From positions 1 through 64,000 of the forward strand of contig NZ_JAENHO010000012.1 in NCBI RefSeq assembly GCF_016785085.1: a DNA stretch of 64,000 nucleotides, read 5' to 3'. The notes under the pieces were generated by a model. The model saw only the letters and a list, made by a program, of their open reading frames with translations. It did no database searches and was not told where the DNA came from. Each line of letters opens with the position of its first letter. The stretch's first letter is position 1. A program made the translations under genes and the position numbers. Below, piece by piece: positions 16,923-25,666 of the stretch. The DNA comes from Paractinoplanes lichenicola. GTDB lineage: Bacteria; Actinomycetota; Actinomycetes; Mycobacteriales; Micromonosporaceae.

Positions 16923-17800
16923 CGGGCCAGCTCCGCGGTCGCGGTGACGATCTGCTCGGTCGACGGCACCTTGTGGTGCCACTCCACGCGGTCTTCCATG
17001 AAGGAGACGCCTCTTCCCTTGACAGTGTTGGCGATGACGCAGGTTGGCCGGTCGCCGCGGGGCGCGGTGAACGCGTCGTACAGGGAAAGGTGGTCGTGAC
17101 CGTCGACCTCGAGCACGTCCCAGCCGAACGCGCGGAACTTGTCGTCCAGCGGGTCGAGGGTGTTCGTCTCCTCGGTGCGCGCGCCCTGCTGCAAGCGGTT
17201 GCGGTCGACGATCGCGGTGAGGTTGTCCAGGCGTCGGTGCCCGGCAGTCATGGCGGCCTCCCAGTTGCTGCCCTCCTGCAGCTCACCGTCGCCGAGCACC
17301 ACATAGACGTGCCGCGACGAGCCGGAGAGCTTGGCCGCGACGGCCATGCCGACCGAGACGGGCAGGCCGTGGCCGAGGGGGCCGGTGTTGGTCTCGACGC
17401 CCGGCACCTTGACCCGGTTGGGGTGGCCGTTGAGGGCGGAGAGCGGGCCGGCGAAGGTCTCGAGCTCGGCGTCGGCGAAGAACCCGGCAGCGGCCAGGGT
17501 CGTGTAGAGGGCGCCGGCGGTGTGGCCCTTGCTGAGCACGAACCGGTCGCGGTCGGCCCACTCGGGCTTCTCGGGGTCGACCCGCAGCACGCTGAAGAAC
17601 AGGGTGGTCAGGATGTCGAGGACGGACATGTCGCCGCCCACGTGCCCCAGGCCGGCCCGGCCGATCATGTGCAGGTCGGTAGTGCGGGACTGGTTGGCCC
17701 GCTCCCGCAGCATCTCGCGTCGGCGCTCGGGGCCGGCGTCGGTGAACTCCTGCCGGAATCGGCGCCAGGCGGCGGCGGTACGGGGGTCGGCGACCAGCAT
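16919..17800 (-). CDS. Transketolase N-terminal subunit (split transketolase)
   Basis: The 293-residue protein is the thiamine-diphosphate pyrophosphate-binding half. It has FVLSKGHTAGALY near residues 87-99, NTGPLGHGLPVSVGMA and the cofactor motif GDGELQEGSNW, starting at residue 170, with the metal ligand Asn at 179. AAAGG precedes the ATG at 17800. The stop overlaps the start of the C-terminal subunit. Together they form one transketolase. An 11-bp hairpin separates this gene from the binding-protein gene upstream. Confidence 0.9.
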   Translation of the reverse strand: MLVADPRTAAAWRRFRQEFTDAGPERRREMLRERANQSRTTDLHMIGRAGLGHVGGDMSVLDILTTLFFSVLRVDPEKPEWADRDRFVLSKGHTAGALYTTLAAAGFFADAELETFAGPLSALNGHPNRVKVPGVETNTGPLGHGLPVSVGMAVAAKLSGSSRHVYVVLGDGELQEGSNWEAAMTAGHRRLDNLTAIVDRNRLQQGARTEETNTLDPLDDKFRAFGWDVLEVDGHDHLSLYDAFTAPRGDRPTCVIANTVKGRGVSFMEDRVEWHHKVPSTEQIVTATAELAR

Positions 17801-17829
17801 GGGTGTGCCTTTCTACGGGTGGTGACAAG

Positions 17830-17856
17830 CCGGGCGGGCCTGGCGGGCCCGCCCGG
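17830..17856 (-). terminator. Intra-operon hairpin after the sugar-binding-protein gene
   Basis: CCGGGCGGGCC (17830-17840) and GGCCCGCCCGG (17846-17856) form a perfect 11-bp stem with a TGGCG loop, 8 bases past the binding-protein stop and just before the transketolase genes. There is no T-run. It may attenuate read-through or protect the 3' end of the transporter mRNA, keeping the binding protein more abundant than the enzymes (inference). Confidence 0.7.
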
Positions 17857-17864
17857 GTAGCGGG

Positions 17865-18860
17865 TCAGGAGCCTTCGACGGCGAAGTTCTTGACCGAGTC
17901 GGCGTTGTCGGGGTTGACGAGCACGCAGTCGATCGACTGCTTCTCGGGCTGGTCGGTCTTGCCGCCGGCCTTGATGTAGGCGTCGGCCTGGTCGACGGCC
18001 ATCTCCGCGATCTTGCTGGCGGGCTGGAGCACGGTCGCCTTGATCGCCTTCTTCTGGATCGAGGAGACGACGTCGGGGCTGCCGTCGAAGCCGACGACCA
18101 CGATGTCCTTCTTCGCGGCCTGCACCGCGGCCCAGGCGCCCAGGGCCATCGTGTCGTTGCCGGCGATGATCCCCTTGATGTTCGGGTGCGCCTGCAGGAT
18201 CGTCTGGGTCTTCTGCAGCGCCTCGGCCTGGTCCCAGTTGGCGCTCTGCTGCGCGACCATCTTGAGATCCGGGTACTGGTCGAGGATGCCGTGGTAGCCC
18301 TTGGAGCGGACGCCCGCGTTGGTGTCGGTCGGCTTGCCGGTCAGCTCGGCGTACTCGCCCTTGTTGCCCATCAGCTTGGCGAACTCCTGGCCGCCGAGGC
18401 CCGCGCCCTGGGCGTTGTTGGAGACGATCTGGGCCACCGCGACGCCTGTCTTGTTGATCTCACGGTCGATCAGGAACGTCGGGATGTTGGCGTCCTTGGC
18501 CCGCTGGATGGCGGTCACCGAGGCGTCCGCGCCCGCGTTGTCCAGGATGATCGCGGCGGCCTTGCGGCTGATCGCCGTGTCGAACTGCTGGCTCTGCTTG
18601 GTCGGGTCGTCGTCGTGGCTGAGCACCAGCGTCTCGTAGCCCAGCTTCTTGGCCTGGGCGGCCGCCGCGTCCTGCTCGGCCTTGAAGAACACGTTGTCGG
18701 GCGACGGCGTGATGATCACGACCAGCTTCGAGGCGGCCGGGGCCGCGCTCTCGCCGCTGCCGGACGAGCCTTCGTCGTCACCGCCACCACAGGCGGCCAG
18801 GGCCAGGACGGAGGCGGCGCCGACGGCGAGGAGGGCTCTGCGGGAGGGGAGATATTTCAT
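17865..18860 (-). CDS. Sugar ABC transporter substrate-binding lipoprotein
   Basis: The 331-residue protein has a lipoprotein signal (LALAACGGG, acylated Cys at 24), a Gly/Ser linker and a periplasmic-binding-protein type I fold of the ribose family (VVIITPSPDNVFFKAEQDAA, AAIILDNAGADASV, IKGIIAGNDTMALGAW, VVGFDGSPDVV). It binds a sugar outside the cell and delivers it to the RbsC-like permease. ATG 18860 has AAGGGA 7 bases upstream; a TTG 15 bases earlier is less likely. The bound sugar is probably a pentose or furanose, with apiose proposed. Confidence 0.92.
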   Translation of the reverse strand: MKYLPSRRALLAVGAASVLALAACGGGDDEGSSGSGESAAPAASKLVVIITPSPDNVFFKAEQDAAAAQAKKLGYETLVLSHDDDPTKQSQQFDTAISRKAAAIILDNAGADASVTAIQRAKDANIPTFLIDREINKTGVAVAQIVSNNAQGAGLGGQEFAKLMGNKGEYAELTGKPTDTNAGVRSKGYHGILDQYPDLKMVAQQSANWDQAEALQKTQTILQAHPNIKGIIAGNDTMALGAWAAVQAAKKDIVVVGFDGSPDVVSSIQKKAIKATVLQPASKIAEMAVDQADAYIKAGGKTDQPEKQSIDCVLVNPDNADSVKNFAVEGS

Positions 18861-18894
18861 GGTGTGTCCCTTCAAAGCTGAGGAGCGGGGGCGA

Positions 18895-19977
18895 TCAGGC
18901 GGTGCGTTTGGTGAGGTTGGACTGCAGGCGCTGCTGTGCCTGCTCGGTGATGACGGCGAAGACGATGACGGCGCCCTTGACCACGGACTGCCAGAAGGTG
19001 GAGACGCCGACGAGGACGAGCCCGTCGCTGAGGAAGCCGATGACGAAGGCGCCCATCACGGTGCCGATGATCGTGCCGCGCCCGCCGGCCAGCGCGGTTC
19101 CGCCCAGCACGGCGGCGGCGATCGCGTTGAGCTCGTACGTGGTGGCGGTGTCCGGATAGGCGGCGCCCAGCTCGGAGGTCAGCAGCAGGCCGGCCAGCGC
19201 GGCGCAGGCGCCCGAGATGACGTACACGGCGATCTTGATGCGGTTGACCCGGATGCCGGAGAGCACCGCCGCCCGCTCGTTGCCGCCGACAGCGAAGATG
19301 CGCTTGCCGAACGGGGTCTTGGTGGTCACGATGATCGCCGCCGCCGCGACCACGACCATGATCCAGACGGCGACCGGGATGCCGAGGATGCTGTCGACGC
19401 CGATGAACCCGAAGCCGGTGTTGCCGCGGGCCTCGGTGCCGGCCAGGTCGGGGTAGGTGCCGCCGTCGCTGTGCAGCTGGGCCGCGCCGCGGGCCACATA
19501 GAGCATGCCGAGCGTGGCGATGAACGGCGCCACCTTGAACCGGGTGATCAGCACGCCGTTGACCGCGCCGACGAGCGCGCCGACGACGATGCCGATCAGG
19601 ATGACCACGGCCACCGAGAAGAAGACCGTGCCGCCGGGCATGTCGAAGCCCTTGAACAGCAGGCCGCCCGCGACCATGCTGGCCAGCCCGGCGATCGAGC
19701 CCACCGACAGGTCGATGCCGCCGGTCAGGATCACGAAGGTGACGCCGATGGCCAGGATCGCGTTGATGGCCACGTGCTTGGTCATCAGGATCAGGTTGCT
19801 CTGCGTCAGGTACTCCGACGAGATCGAGCTGAAGATGATGATCAGCAGCACGAGCACGACCAGCGTGCGACCGCGCAGCAGCAGCAGGGCGGCCCGGGCC
19901 AGCGCGGTGTTCTTGGGCTCGTCCGGCTGAGGCGCCGCCGCGGCCTTCTTCGGAGGAGCCACGTGGGTGTCGGTCAT
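18895..19977 (-). CDS. Sugar ABC transporter permease (RbsC-like)
   Basis: The 360-residue membrane protein has the RbsC family pattern: a first helix after ALLLLRGRTLV, GVTFVILTGGIDLSVGSIAGL, GALVGAVNGVLITRFKVAPFIATLGML, and a C-terminal ALAGGRGTIIGTVMGAFVIGFLSDGLVL. It forms the channel, probably as a homodimer, with the double ATPase encoded upstream. ATG 19977 has GGGAG close upstream. It lies between the ATPase and binding-protein genes. Confidence 0.93.
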   Translation of the reverse strand: MTDTHVAPPKKAAAAPQPDEPKNTALARAALLLLRGRTLVVLVLLIIIFSSISSEYLTQSNLILMTKHVAINAILAIGVTFVILTGGIDLSVGSIAGLASMVAGGLLFKGFDMPGGTVFFSVAVVILIGIVVGALVGAVNGVLITRFKVAPFIATLGMLYVARGAAQLHSDGGTYPDLAGTEARGNTGFGFIGVDSILGIPVAVWIMVVVAAAAIIVTTKTPFGKRIFAVGGNERAAVLSGIRVNRIKIAVYVISGACAALAGLLLTSELGAAYPDTATTYELNAIAAAVLGGTALAGGRGTIIGTVMGAFVIGFLSDGLVLVGVSTFWQSVVKGAVIVFAVITEQAQQRLQSNLTKRTA

Positions 19978-20014
19978 TTTCTCCCAGCCCTCCAGGACGC
20001 AGCCATACATGCCT

Positions 20015-21529
20015 TCATTTCGCGGCCTCCAGGACGCTCTCGGATGCTGAGGCGCTGACGAGGGCCTCTTCGGTGACGTTCTCGGCGGTGAACTCGGCGG
20101 TGACGCGGCCGCGGGCCATCACGAGCACCCGGTCGGCCATGGCCATCACCTCGGCCAGCTCGGACGAGATGAACAGGACGCCGAAACCCTGGGCGGCCAG
20201 GTCGGCCATCAGCGAGGCGATCTGCGACTTGGCGCCGACGTCGATGCCGCGGGTGGGCTCGTCGAGCAGCAGCACGACCGGGTCGGTCAGCAGGGCCCGC
20301 GCCAGCACGACCTTCTGCTGGTTGCCGCCGCTGAGCGCGGTGACGAGCGCGCCCAGCCCGGGGATCTTGATGGCCAGCTCGCCGACCTTGTCCTTGGCCG
20401 TGCGCTGCTCGGCGCCGCCGTTGAGCAGCCCGCCGCGAGTCATCCGGGCGAGGGTCGCGAGCAGGATGTTCTCCCGTACGGACATGGTCTGCACGAGGCC
20501 GTCGCGCTGCCGGTCCTCCGGCACCAGGGCCAGGCCGGCCGCCATCCGGGCCTGCACCGTGCCCTTCGGCTCCGGCTTTCCTTTGATCGCGACCTCGCCC
20601 GCGCTCGCCTTGCGCATGCCCATCAGCGTCTCGACCAGCTCGGTGCGGCCAGCGCCCATCAGGCCGTAGATGCCGACCACCTCGCCCGCGCGCACGGTGA
20701 GCGAGACGTCGTCGACCTTGACGGTGCCGGGGACGGTCAGACCCCGTACGTCCAACAGCACGTCGCCGACCGGGGAGCTGTTCCGCACGTACAGGGAATC
20801 GGGGTCGCGGCCGACCATCTGGCGCACGATCCAGCCGGTGTCGGTGCGGCTCATCGACTCGTGGGCGACGAGGCTGCCGTCGCGGAAGACCGTCACCCAG
20901 TCGCCGATGCGGCGGAACTCGTCGAGCTTGTGCGAGATGTAGATGACCGTGACGTCGTCCCGGCGCAGGTCGCCCATGACGTCGAAGAGCACGTCGACCT
21001 CGTGGTTGGAGAGCGCCGACGTCGGCTCATCCATGATCAGGACCCGTACGTCGGTGAGGAGCACGCGGCCGATCTCGACGAGCTGCTGCTGGCCGATGGG
21101 CAGGTCGCCGACGAGGGTGCCGGGGTCGAGCCGGTCCTGACCGAGTCGCTGGAGCACCTCGCGGGCTTGGCGGCGCTGACCGGCGGCGTCCACGAACCGG
21201 CTGCCCTTGCGCAGCTCGCGACCGGCGAACAGGTTCTCCGCGATCGTCATGTTCGGGAAGAGGCTGAGTTCCTGGTGGATGATCCCGATCCCCCGGGCCT
21301 GCGCGTCGCGGGGACTGCCGAGCTGCACGGGCTCGCCCTCGAGCAGGATCTCGCCGCTGGTCGGCTGCTCGCTGCCGGACAGGATCTTCATGAGCGTCGA
21401 CTTGCCGGCGCCGTTCTCGCCGACGAGGACGTTGACCTTGCCCCGGTACGCGGTGAAGGTGACGTCCTTCAGAGCCCGTACGCCGCCGTAGTTCTTGCTG
21501 ATGTTCCTGGCTTCGAGGATCTCCGGCAT
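20015..21529 (-). CDS. Sugar ABC transporter ATPase with two nucleotide-binding domains (RbsA-like)
   Basis: The 504-residue protein carries two ABC cassettes. The first has GENGAGKST and RVLIMDEPTSAL; the second has the degenerate Walker A IYGLMGAGRTE, LSGGNQQKVVLAR and VVLLLDEPTRGIDVGAKSQ. This is the RbsA/MglA/XylG architecture, which powers a single permease type. The ATG follows the DUF2291 stop as TGATG; a GTG one codon earlier is an alternative. Confidence 0.94.
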   Translation of the reverse strand: MPEILEARNISKNYGGVRALKDVTFTAYRGKVNVLVGENGAGKSTLMKILSGSEQPTSGEILLEGEPVQLGSPRDAQARGIGIIHQELSLFPNMTIAENLFAGRELRKGSRFVDAAGQRRQAREVLQRLGQDRLDPGTLVGDLPIGQQQLVEIGRVLLTDVRVLIMDEPTSALSNHEVDVLFDVMGDLRRDDVTVIYISHKLDEFRRIGDWVTVFRDGSLVAHESMSRTDTGWIVRQMVGRDPDSLYVRNSSPVGDVLLDVRGLTVPGTVKVDDVSLTVRAGEVVGIYGLMGAGRTELVETLMGMRKASAGEVAIKGKPEPKGTVQARMAAGLALVPEDRQRDGLVQTMSVRENILLATLARMTRGGLLNGGAEQRTAKDKVGELAIKIPGLGALVTALSGGNQQKVVLARALLTDPVVLLLDEPTRGIDVGAKSQIASLMADLAAQGFGVLFISSELAEVMAMADRVLVMARGRVTAEFTAENVTEEALVSASASESVLEAAK

Positions 21530-22185
21530 CACTGCACCGCCAGTTCGGTCGGCACGAGGAAGATCGTGCCGGGCGCGAGCGACGAGAACGCGCCGTAGAA
21601 GCCGACCTTCTTGCCCTTGAGCGCGTCCCGGTCGACCTTGGCGACGACCTCGGTCTTGACCTTGTCGTTGATCTGGTTGGCGACCTCGGCGTAGTCGATC
21701 TGGTTGACGAAGTCGCCGAACGCGATGCCGACCGCGTCACGGATGGCGGTGCCGGCGATGACCGGGCCGGTGGCGATCGTGACCTTGAGCGGCGCGCCGC
21801 CCGCCTGCGGGACCTCGACGGTGACCGGGCCGGTGGGCACGGAGGTGTCGACCTCGGTGACCGTGCCCTCGCCCTTGACCATGAACGCGTACGGGCTGCC
21901 GGTGCCGGCCTGTTTGCCCAGCTCCTGGCCTGCCTTGTCGGGGTCCGCCTTGATCGCGGCGGCGACCTCGGTGACGTCCTTGGCGTTGTCGTGGACGGTC
22001 GGGACGATCTTCTGCGCCCAGTTGTCGTTGACGTAGGTCGCCGGGTCGGTGGCCTTCGACTCCGCGGCGGCCTGGCCGTCCTTCTCGTAGACGTAGACGC
22101 CCGGCACCTTGGAGCAGGCCGTCACCGCCGAGGCGAGCGCCAGCGCCGTCGCCGCCGCGAGCAATCGGCGTGTGATCACCGTCAT
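21529..22185 (-). CDS. DUF2291 lipoprotein of sugar ABC operon
   Basis: The 218-residue protein has a lipoprotein signal ending VTACSKVPG (Cys at 24) and matches DUF2291, a family found in sugar ABC transporter operons. An FVNQIDYAEVANQINDKVK segment and a C-terminal VGFYGAFSSL region are visible. Its role is unknown; it may assist the binding protein. It is the first gene of the nine-gene operon. The ATG at 22185 has no ribosome-binding site; the palindrome-like TGAATGGATATTC ends 3 bases before it, so the transcript may be leaderless. Confidence 0.85.
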   Translation of the reverse strand: MTVITRRLLAAATALALASAVTACSKVPGVYVYEKDGQAAAESKATDPATYVNDNWAQKIVPTVHDNAKDVTEVAAAIKADPDKAGQELGKQAGTGSPYAFMVKGEGTVTEVDTSVPTGPVTVEVPQAGGAPLKVTIATGPVIAGTAIRDAVGIAFGDFVNQIDYAEVANQINDKVKTEVVAKVDRDALKGKKVGFYGAFSSLAPGTIFLVPTELAVQ

Positions 22186-22188
22186 GTT

Positions 22189-22374
22189 GAATATCCATTC
22201 ATAGGCGATTGGGCATGCCCACACTGTGAATGCTGGATGTCGGTGTTGTCAACGGGTCGTTCCGGTGTTGCTTCAGAGCGCGTTTTTCGCCAGCCATCGA
22301 CGTTCTTGACGGCCTCCGGCTCGCCCGCTTACGGTGCGTGGGCGGTACCGATGCAGAGCTGAATTTTCATTCAC
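22189..22374. promoter_or_regulatory. Divergent promoter/operator region of the sugar operon and DUF1593 gene
   Basis: TGAATGGATATTC lies on the minus strand at 22189-22201, immediately before the DUF2291 start. An identical 13-mer precedes the regulator gene (23862-23874). Further GTGAATG half-sites occur at 22226-22232 (plus) and 22368-22374 (minus). The embedded GATATT could be a -10 element, so a bound repressor would block transcription. The SorC-type regulator at 23911 is the likely binder (inference). Confidence 0.6.
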
Positions 22375-22406
22375 CGCTTCACATGCGTTCTCGGGAAGGA
22401 CTCCCC

Positions 22407-23861
22407 ATGCGCAGATCTGGCCGCCGCCTGGCCGCCGCCGCCCTGGCCCTGACGCTGCCCCTGGCGTTCAGCGCACCCGCCCAGGCCCACGATCGCGGCG
22501 CGGACCAGCCGCGGATCATCGTCACGCAGGACGGCGAGGTGGACGACATGGACTCGTTCATCAGGTTCCTGTACTACGCCAACGAGTTCGACATCGCGGG
22601 CATCGTCTATTCGAGCTCGCGCTACCACTGGGCCGGCAACGGCGCCGACGTCGCGCCCTACCGCTGGACCGGCACCGCGTGGGTCAACGAATACATCGAC
22701 CGCTACGCGAAGCTCTACCCGAACCTGCGCAAGCACGCCGCCGGCTACCCCACCCCGGCCGAGCTGCGCTCGCTCTACAAGATCGGCAACGTCTCGAACG
22801 TCAGCGAGATGACCCAGGTGACCGAGGGCTCCGAGTGGATCAAGAAGACGATCCTCGACGGCAAGCCGGGCCCGCTCTACGTGCAGGCGTGGGGCGGCCT
22901 CAACACGACCGCGCGGGCGCTCAAGTCGATTCAGGACCAATACTCCGGTACGCGGAACTGGCCCGCGCTGCAACGGAAGATCAGCCAGAAGGTCGTCATC
23001 TACAACATCCTCAACCAGGATGCGACGCTCGCCGACTACATCAAGCCGAACTGGCCCGACATCAAGATCATCGACAACCAGAGCCAGTTCTGGAGCTTCG
23101 CCTACCTGTGGACGCGCCAGGTGCCGGCCGCGTACCAGCCGACTTTGAAAGCCCCGTACATGGAAACGAACTTCCTGAACGGGCACGGCGCGCTGCTCGA
23201 GCGATATCGCACCTACCGGGACGGCAAGCCCACGCCCGGCGACGACGAGAACAACCGGTGGCGGCCGGATCAGAACCTCACGTACGACGTGCACGACTTC
23301 ATCAGCGAGGGCGACTCCCCCGCGTACATGTATCTCTTTGACTTCAACGGATTGCGGTCGTCGGAGAACCCCACGTACGGGGGCTGGGGCGGACGGTTCG
23401 CGCCCAACGCGTCGGGCTGGATCGACACAACCGACGTCAACACGTTCACCGGGGCCGCCGACCGGGCCTTCCCGCAGACACGCTGGGTGGCCGACCTGCA
23501 GAACGACTTCGCGGCGCGGGCGGACTGGGGTGTGACACCGCGCTATCGCGACGCCAACCACAACCCGCGGGCCACCGTACGGGAAGGTCTTGATCTTTCT
23601 TTGAAGCCAGGTCGATCGGTCACGCTGCACGGACGTGGAAGCGACCCCGACGGCGACGCTGTGAGTTACCGCTGGTGGCAGTACACGGACGCCGGGACGT
23701 ACGGGGGAACTCTTGGTCTTTCCACCGCCGGGCCGAACGTCTCGCTGACCGTGCCCGCCGACGCCACCGCCGGGCAGACCATTCACCTGATCTTCGAGGT
23801 GACCGATGGCGGAACGCCGGCCCTGAAGCACTACCAACGGGTGATACTCACCGTGCGCTAG
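22407..23861 (+). CDS. Secreted DUF1593 (Sde182-like) protein, second copy
   Basis: The 484-residue protein has a signal peptide (about 1-28, ending APAQA), a DUF1593 domain and a C-terminal beta domain. TQDGEVDD (D42, D46, D47) again matches the catalytic end of the nucleoside-hydrolase DTDPGxDD motif. Shared blocks with the copy at 11984-13525 include the YSSSRYHWAG, YVQAWGGLNTTARALKSI and GGWGGR regions. GGAAGGA stands 7 bases before the chosen ATG, whereas the earlier ATG at 22383 has none. Probably a secreted glycan-acting hydrolase of the same regulon. Confidence 0.88.
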   Translation: MRRSGRRLAAAALALTLPLAFSAPAQAHDRGADQPRIIVTQDGEVDDMDSFIRFLYYANEFDIAGIVYSSSRYHWAGNGADVAPYRWTGTAWVNEYIDRYAKLYPNLRKHAAGYPTPAELRSLYKIGNVSNVSEMTQVTEGSEWIKKTILDGKPGPLYVQAWGGLNTTARALKSIQDQYSGTRNWPALQRKISQKVVIYNILNQDATLADYIKPNWPDIKIIDNQSQFWSFAYLWTRQVPAAYQPTLKAPYMETNFLNGHGALLERYRTYRDGKPTPGDDENNRWRPDQNLTYDVHDFISEGDSPAYMYLFDFNGLRSSENPTYGGWGGRFAPNASGWIDTTDVNTFTGAADRAFPQTRWVADLQNDFAARADWGVTPRYRDANHNPRATVREGLDLSLKPGRSVTLHGRGSDPDGDAVSYRWWQYTDAGTYGGTLGLSTAGPNVSLTVPADATAGQTIHLIFEVTDGGTPALKHYQRVILTVR

Positions 23862-23874
23862 TGAATGGATATTC
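23862..23874. promoter_or_regulatory. Second copy of TGAATGGATATTC operator
   Basis: This 13-mer begins at the base after the DUF1593 stop codon and lies 36 bases before the regulator start. It is identical to the site at 22189-22201 in inverse orientation. Its position fits autoregulation of the SorC-type gene. Confidence 0.6.
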
Positions 23875-23910
23875 TCCTAAGCTGCGACGGTGTTCGGGGA
23901 GGGGCTGGGA

Positions 23911-24888
23911 GTGGCCGAGCGTTACGCGGTGGACGAGGTCGCCACCGACCAGATCCGCCTGCTGACCAAGGTGGCGCGCATGTATCACGAGCGGGGCATG
24001 CGCCAGCCGCAGATCGCCAAGCAGCTGCACATCTCCCAGCCTCGCGTCTCCCGGCTGCTCAAGCGCGCGGTCGACCTGGGCATCGTGCGCACGACCGTGA
24101 TCGCCCCGCGCGGGGTCTACGCGGAGCTCGAGGAGCAGATCGAGCAGGCGTACGGGCTGACCGAGGTGATCGTGGCCGACACCGACGACCACGCCGACGA
24201 GGGTCACGTGATGCGCGCCCTCGGCTCGGCGGCGGCCGTCTATCTGGAGACGACACTGATGGGCGGCGAGCGGATCGGGGTGTCCTCGTGGAGCTCGACG
24301 ATCCTGGCCACCGTCGAGGCCATGCACCCCCGCCCCACCCCCGTCGCCGACCAGGTCGTGCAGATGCTGGGCGGCGTGGGCAACGTGACGGCGCAGACCC
24401 AGGCGACCCGGATCACGGGCCGCCTGGCCGCGCTGACCGGTGCCCAGGCCGTCTATCTGCCCGCGCCCGGCTTGCTGGCGTCGGGCGACATGCGGCAGAT
24501 GTTCGTGACCGATCCCAACATCGAGCCGGTGCTGCGCGCCTGCGACGACCTGACGATGGCGCTGGTCGGCGTGGGCAGCATCGAGCCGTCGCCGCTGCTG
24601 CGCGAGAGCGGCAACGCGTTCGCCGAGAGCGAGCTGCCGGGGCTGCGCTCGGCGGGGGCGGTGGGGGACGTGTGCATGCGCTTCTTCGACGCGTCGGGCG
24701 TGCACATCGAGTCGGCCTTCGACGAGCGGGTGCTGGGTATTGATCCGGCCACGCTGATGCGGGTGCCCCGGCGGGTCGCGGTGGCCGGCGGCCTGCGCAA
24801 GAGCAACGCCATCCGGGCCGCCGTGCGTGGGGGCTGGGTCAACGTGCTGATCACGGATCTGCAGGTGGCCCGGAGCCTCCTTGACTGA
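23911..24888 (+). CDS. SorC-family sugar-responsive transcriptional regulator
   Basis: The 325-residue protein has an N-terminal helix-turn-helix (about 33-54, RQPQIAKQLHISQPRVSRLLKRA) and a C-terminal sugar-phosphate-sensing domain of the SorC/DeoR-like type (VSSWSSTILATVEAM, VVQMLGGVGN, VLGIDPATLMRVPRRVAVAGG). Such proteins bind sugar phosphates and regulate sugar operons. The GTG at 23911 has GGGGAGG upstream at good spacing; an earlier GTG at 23890 lacks one. It likely controls the divergent nine-gene operon and the adjacent DUF1593 gene. Confidence 0.9.
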   Translation: MAERYAVDEVATDQIRLLTKVARMYHERGMRQPQIAKQLHISQPRVSRLLKRAVDLGIVRTTVIAPRGVYAELEEQIEQAYGLTEVIVADTDDHADEGHVMRALGSAAAVYLETTLMGGERIGVSSWSSTILATVEAMHPRPTPVADQVVQMLGGVGNVTAQTQATRITGRLAALTGAQAVYLPAPGLLASGDMRQMFVTDPNIEPVLRACDDLTMALVGVGSIEPSPLLRESGNAFAESELPGLRSAGAVGDVCMRFFDASGVHIESAFDERVLGIDPATLMRVPRRVAVAGGLRKSNAIRAAVRGGWVNVLITDLQVARSLLD

Positions 24889-25660
24889 GCCTCCGGGCCA
24901 CGACGAACAGCCGATCGCCGGTGGCACGGTGACGCCGATCGTTCGCATCGGTGACACCGTCCGGCGGGCCACCGGCAGCCGGAACGCGCGCGTGCACGAG
25001 TTGCTGCTGCACTTGGAGGCGGCGGGTTTCGAGGGCGCGCCCCGGTTCCGCGGCCTCGACGACCGGGGACGCGAGGTGCTCACCTTCATCGAGGGCGAGG
25101 TCACCACGTACGCGCCCCCGACCGGCATGGCCTCCGACGGGGCCCTGACGGCAGCGGCCGTGCTGTTGCGCCGCCTCCACGATGCGACGCTCCCGTTCGC
25201 GGCCACGCGTCAGGACGGCTGGCGCGTCGAGGCCGGCGCTCCCCGCGGCGGCCCGGTGATCTGTCACAACGACGTCGGCCCCTACAACACGATCTACCGC
25301 GGCGGCCGGCCGGTGGCGTTCATCGACTGGGACTCCGCCGCGCCCGGGCCCCGCGAGTGGGACGTCGCGTACGCGCTCTGGCGCTTCGTCCCGCTCTACG
25401 ACGACGAGACGTGCGCACGTCTCGGCTGGCCCGTCGTCCCGCGGGGGCCGCGTATCGCCCGGTTCCTCGACGCGTACGGGCTGACGGAACGCGAGCACGT
25501 CCTGGCTACGGTGCGACGCCGCCAGGAATCGACCCGTACGGCGATCGAGACCGACCCGTCCTTGGCGGAGTTGCGGCGGGAGGGCCGGGCAGTGGAGATC
25601 GGCCGGGACATCGCGTACGGGGCCGACCGGCGCTCGGAATGGGAGCGTTTTCTCGGGTGA
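24881..25660 (+). CDS. Aminoglycoside-phosphotransferase-family kinase
   Basis: The 259-residue protein has the APH/choline-kinase catalytic signature HNDVGPYNTIY (129-139) and the metal-binding FIDWDSAAPGPREWDVAYA (Asp149). The N-terminal nucleotide-binding lobe looks reduced, with LTFIEGEV at the hinge. The TTG start overlaps the regulator stop and has GGAG 5 bases upstream. The substrate is unknown; resistance is not implied by family alone. It ends 6 bases before the convergent SDR gene. Confidence 0.85.
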   Translation: MTEPPGHDEQPIAGGTVTPIVRIGDTVRRATGSRNARVHELLLHLEAAGFEGAPRFRGLDDRGREVLTFIEGEVTTYAPPTGMASDGALTAAAVLLRRLHDATLPFAATRQDGWRVEAGAPRGGPVICHNDVGPYNTIYRGGRPVAFIDWDSAAPGPREWDVAYALWRFVPLYDDETCARLGWPVVPRGPRIARFLDAYGLTEREHVLATVRRRQESTRTAIETDPSLAELRREGRAVEIGRDIAYGADRRSEWERFLG

Positions 25661-25666
25661 CCGGCG

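Noticed and set aside
24881..25660. Aminoglycoside resistance gene
   Set aside because: The phosphotransferase fold is shared with many kinases of sugars, choline and unknown substrates; nothing in the sequence or context shows drug resistance.
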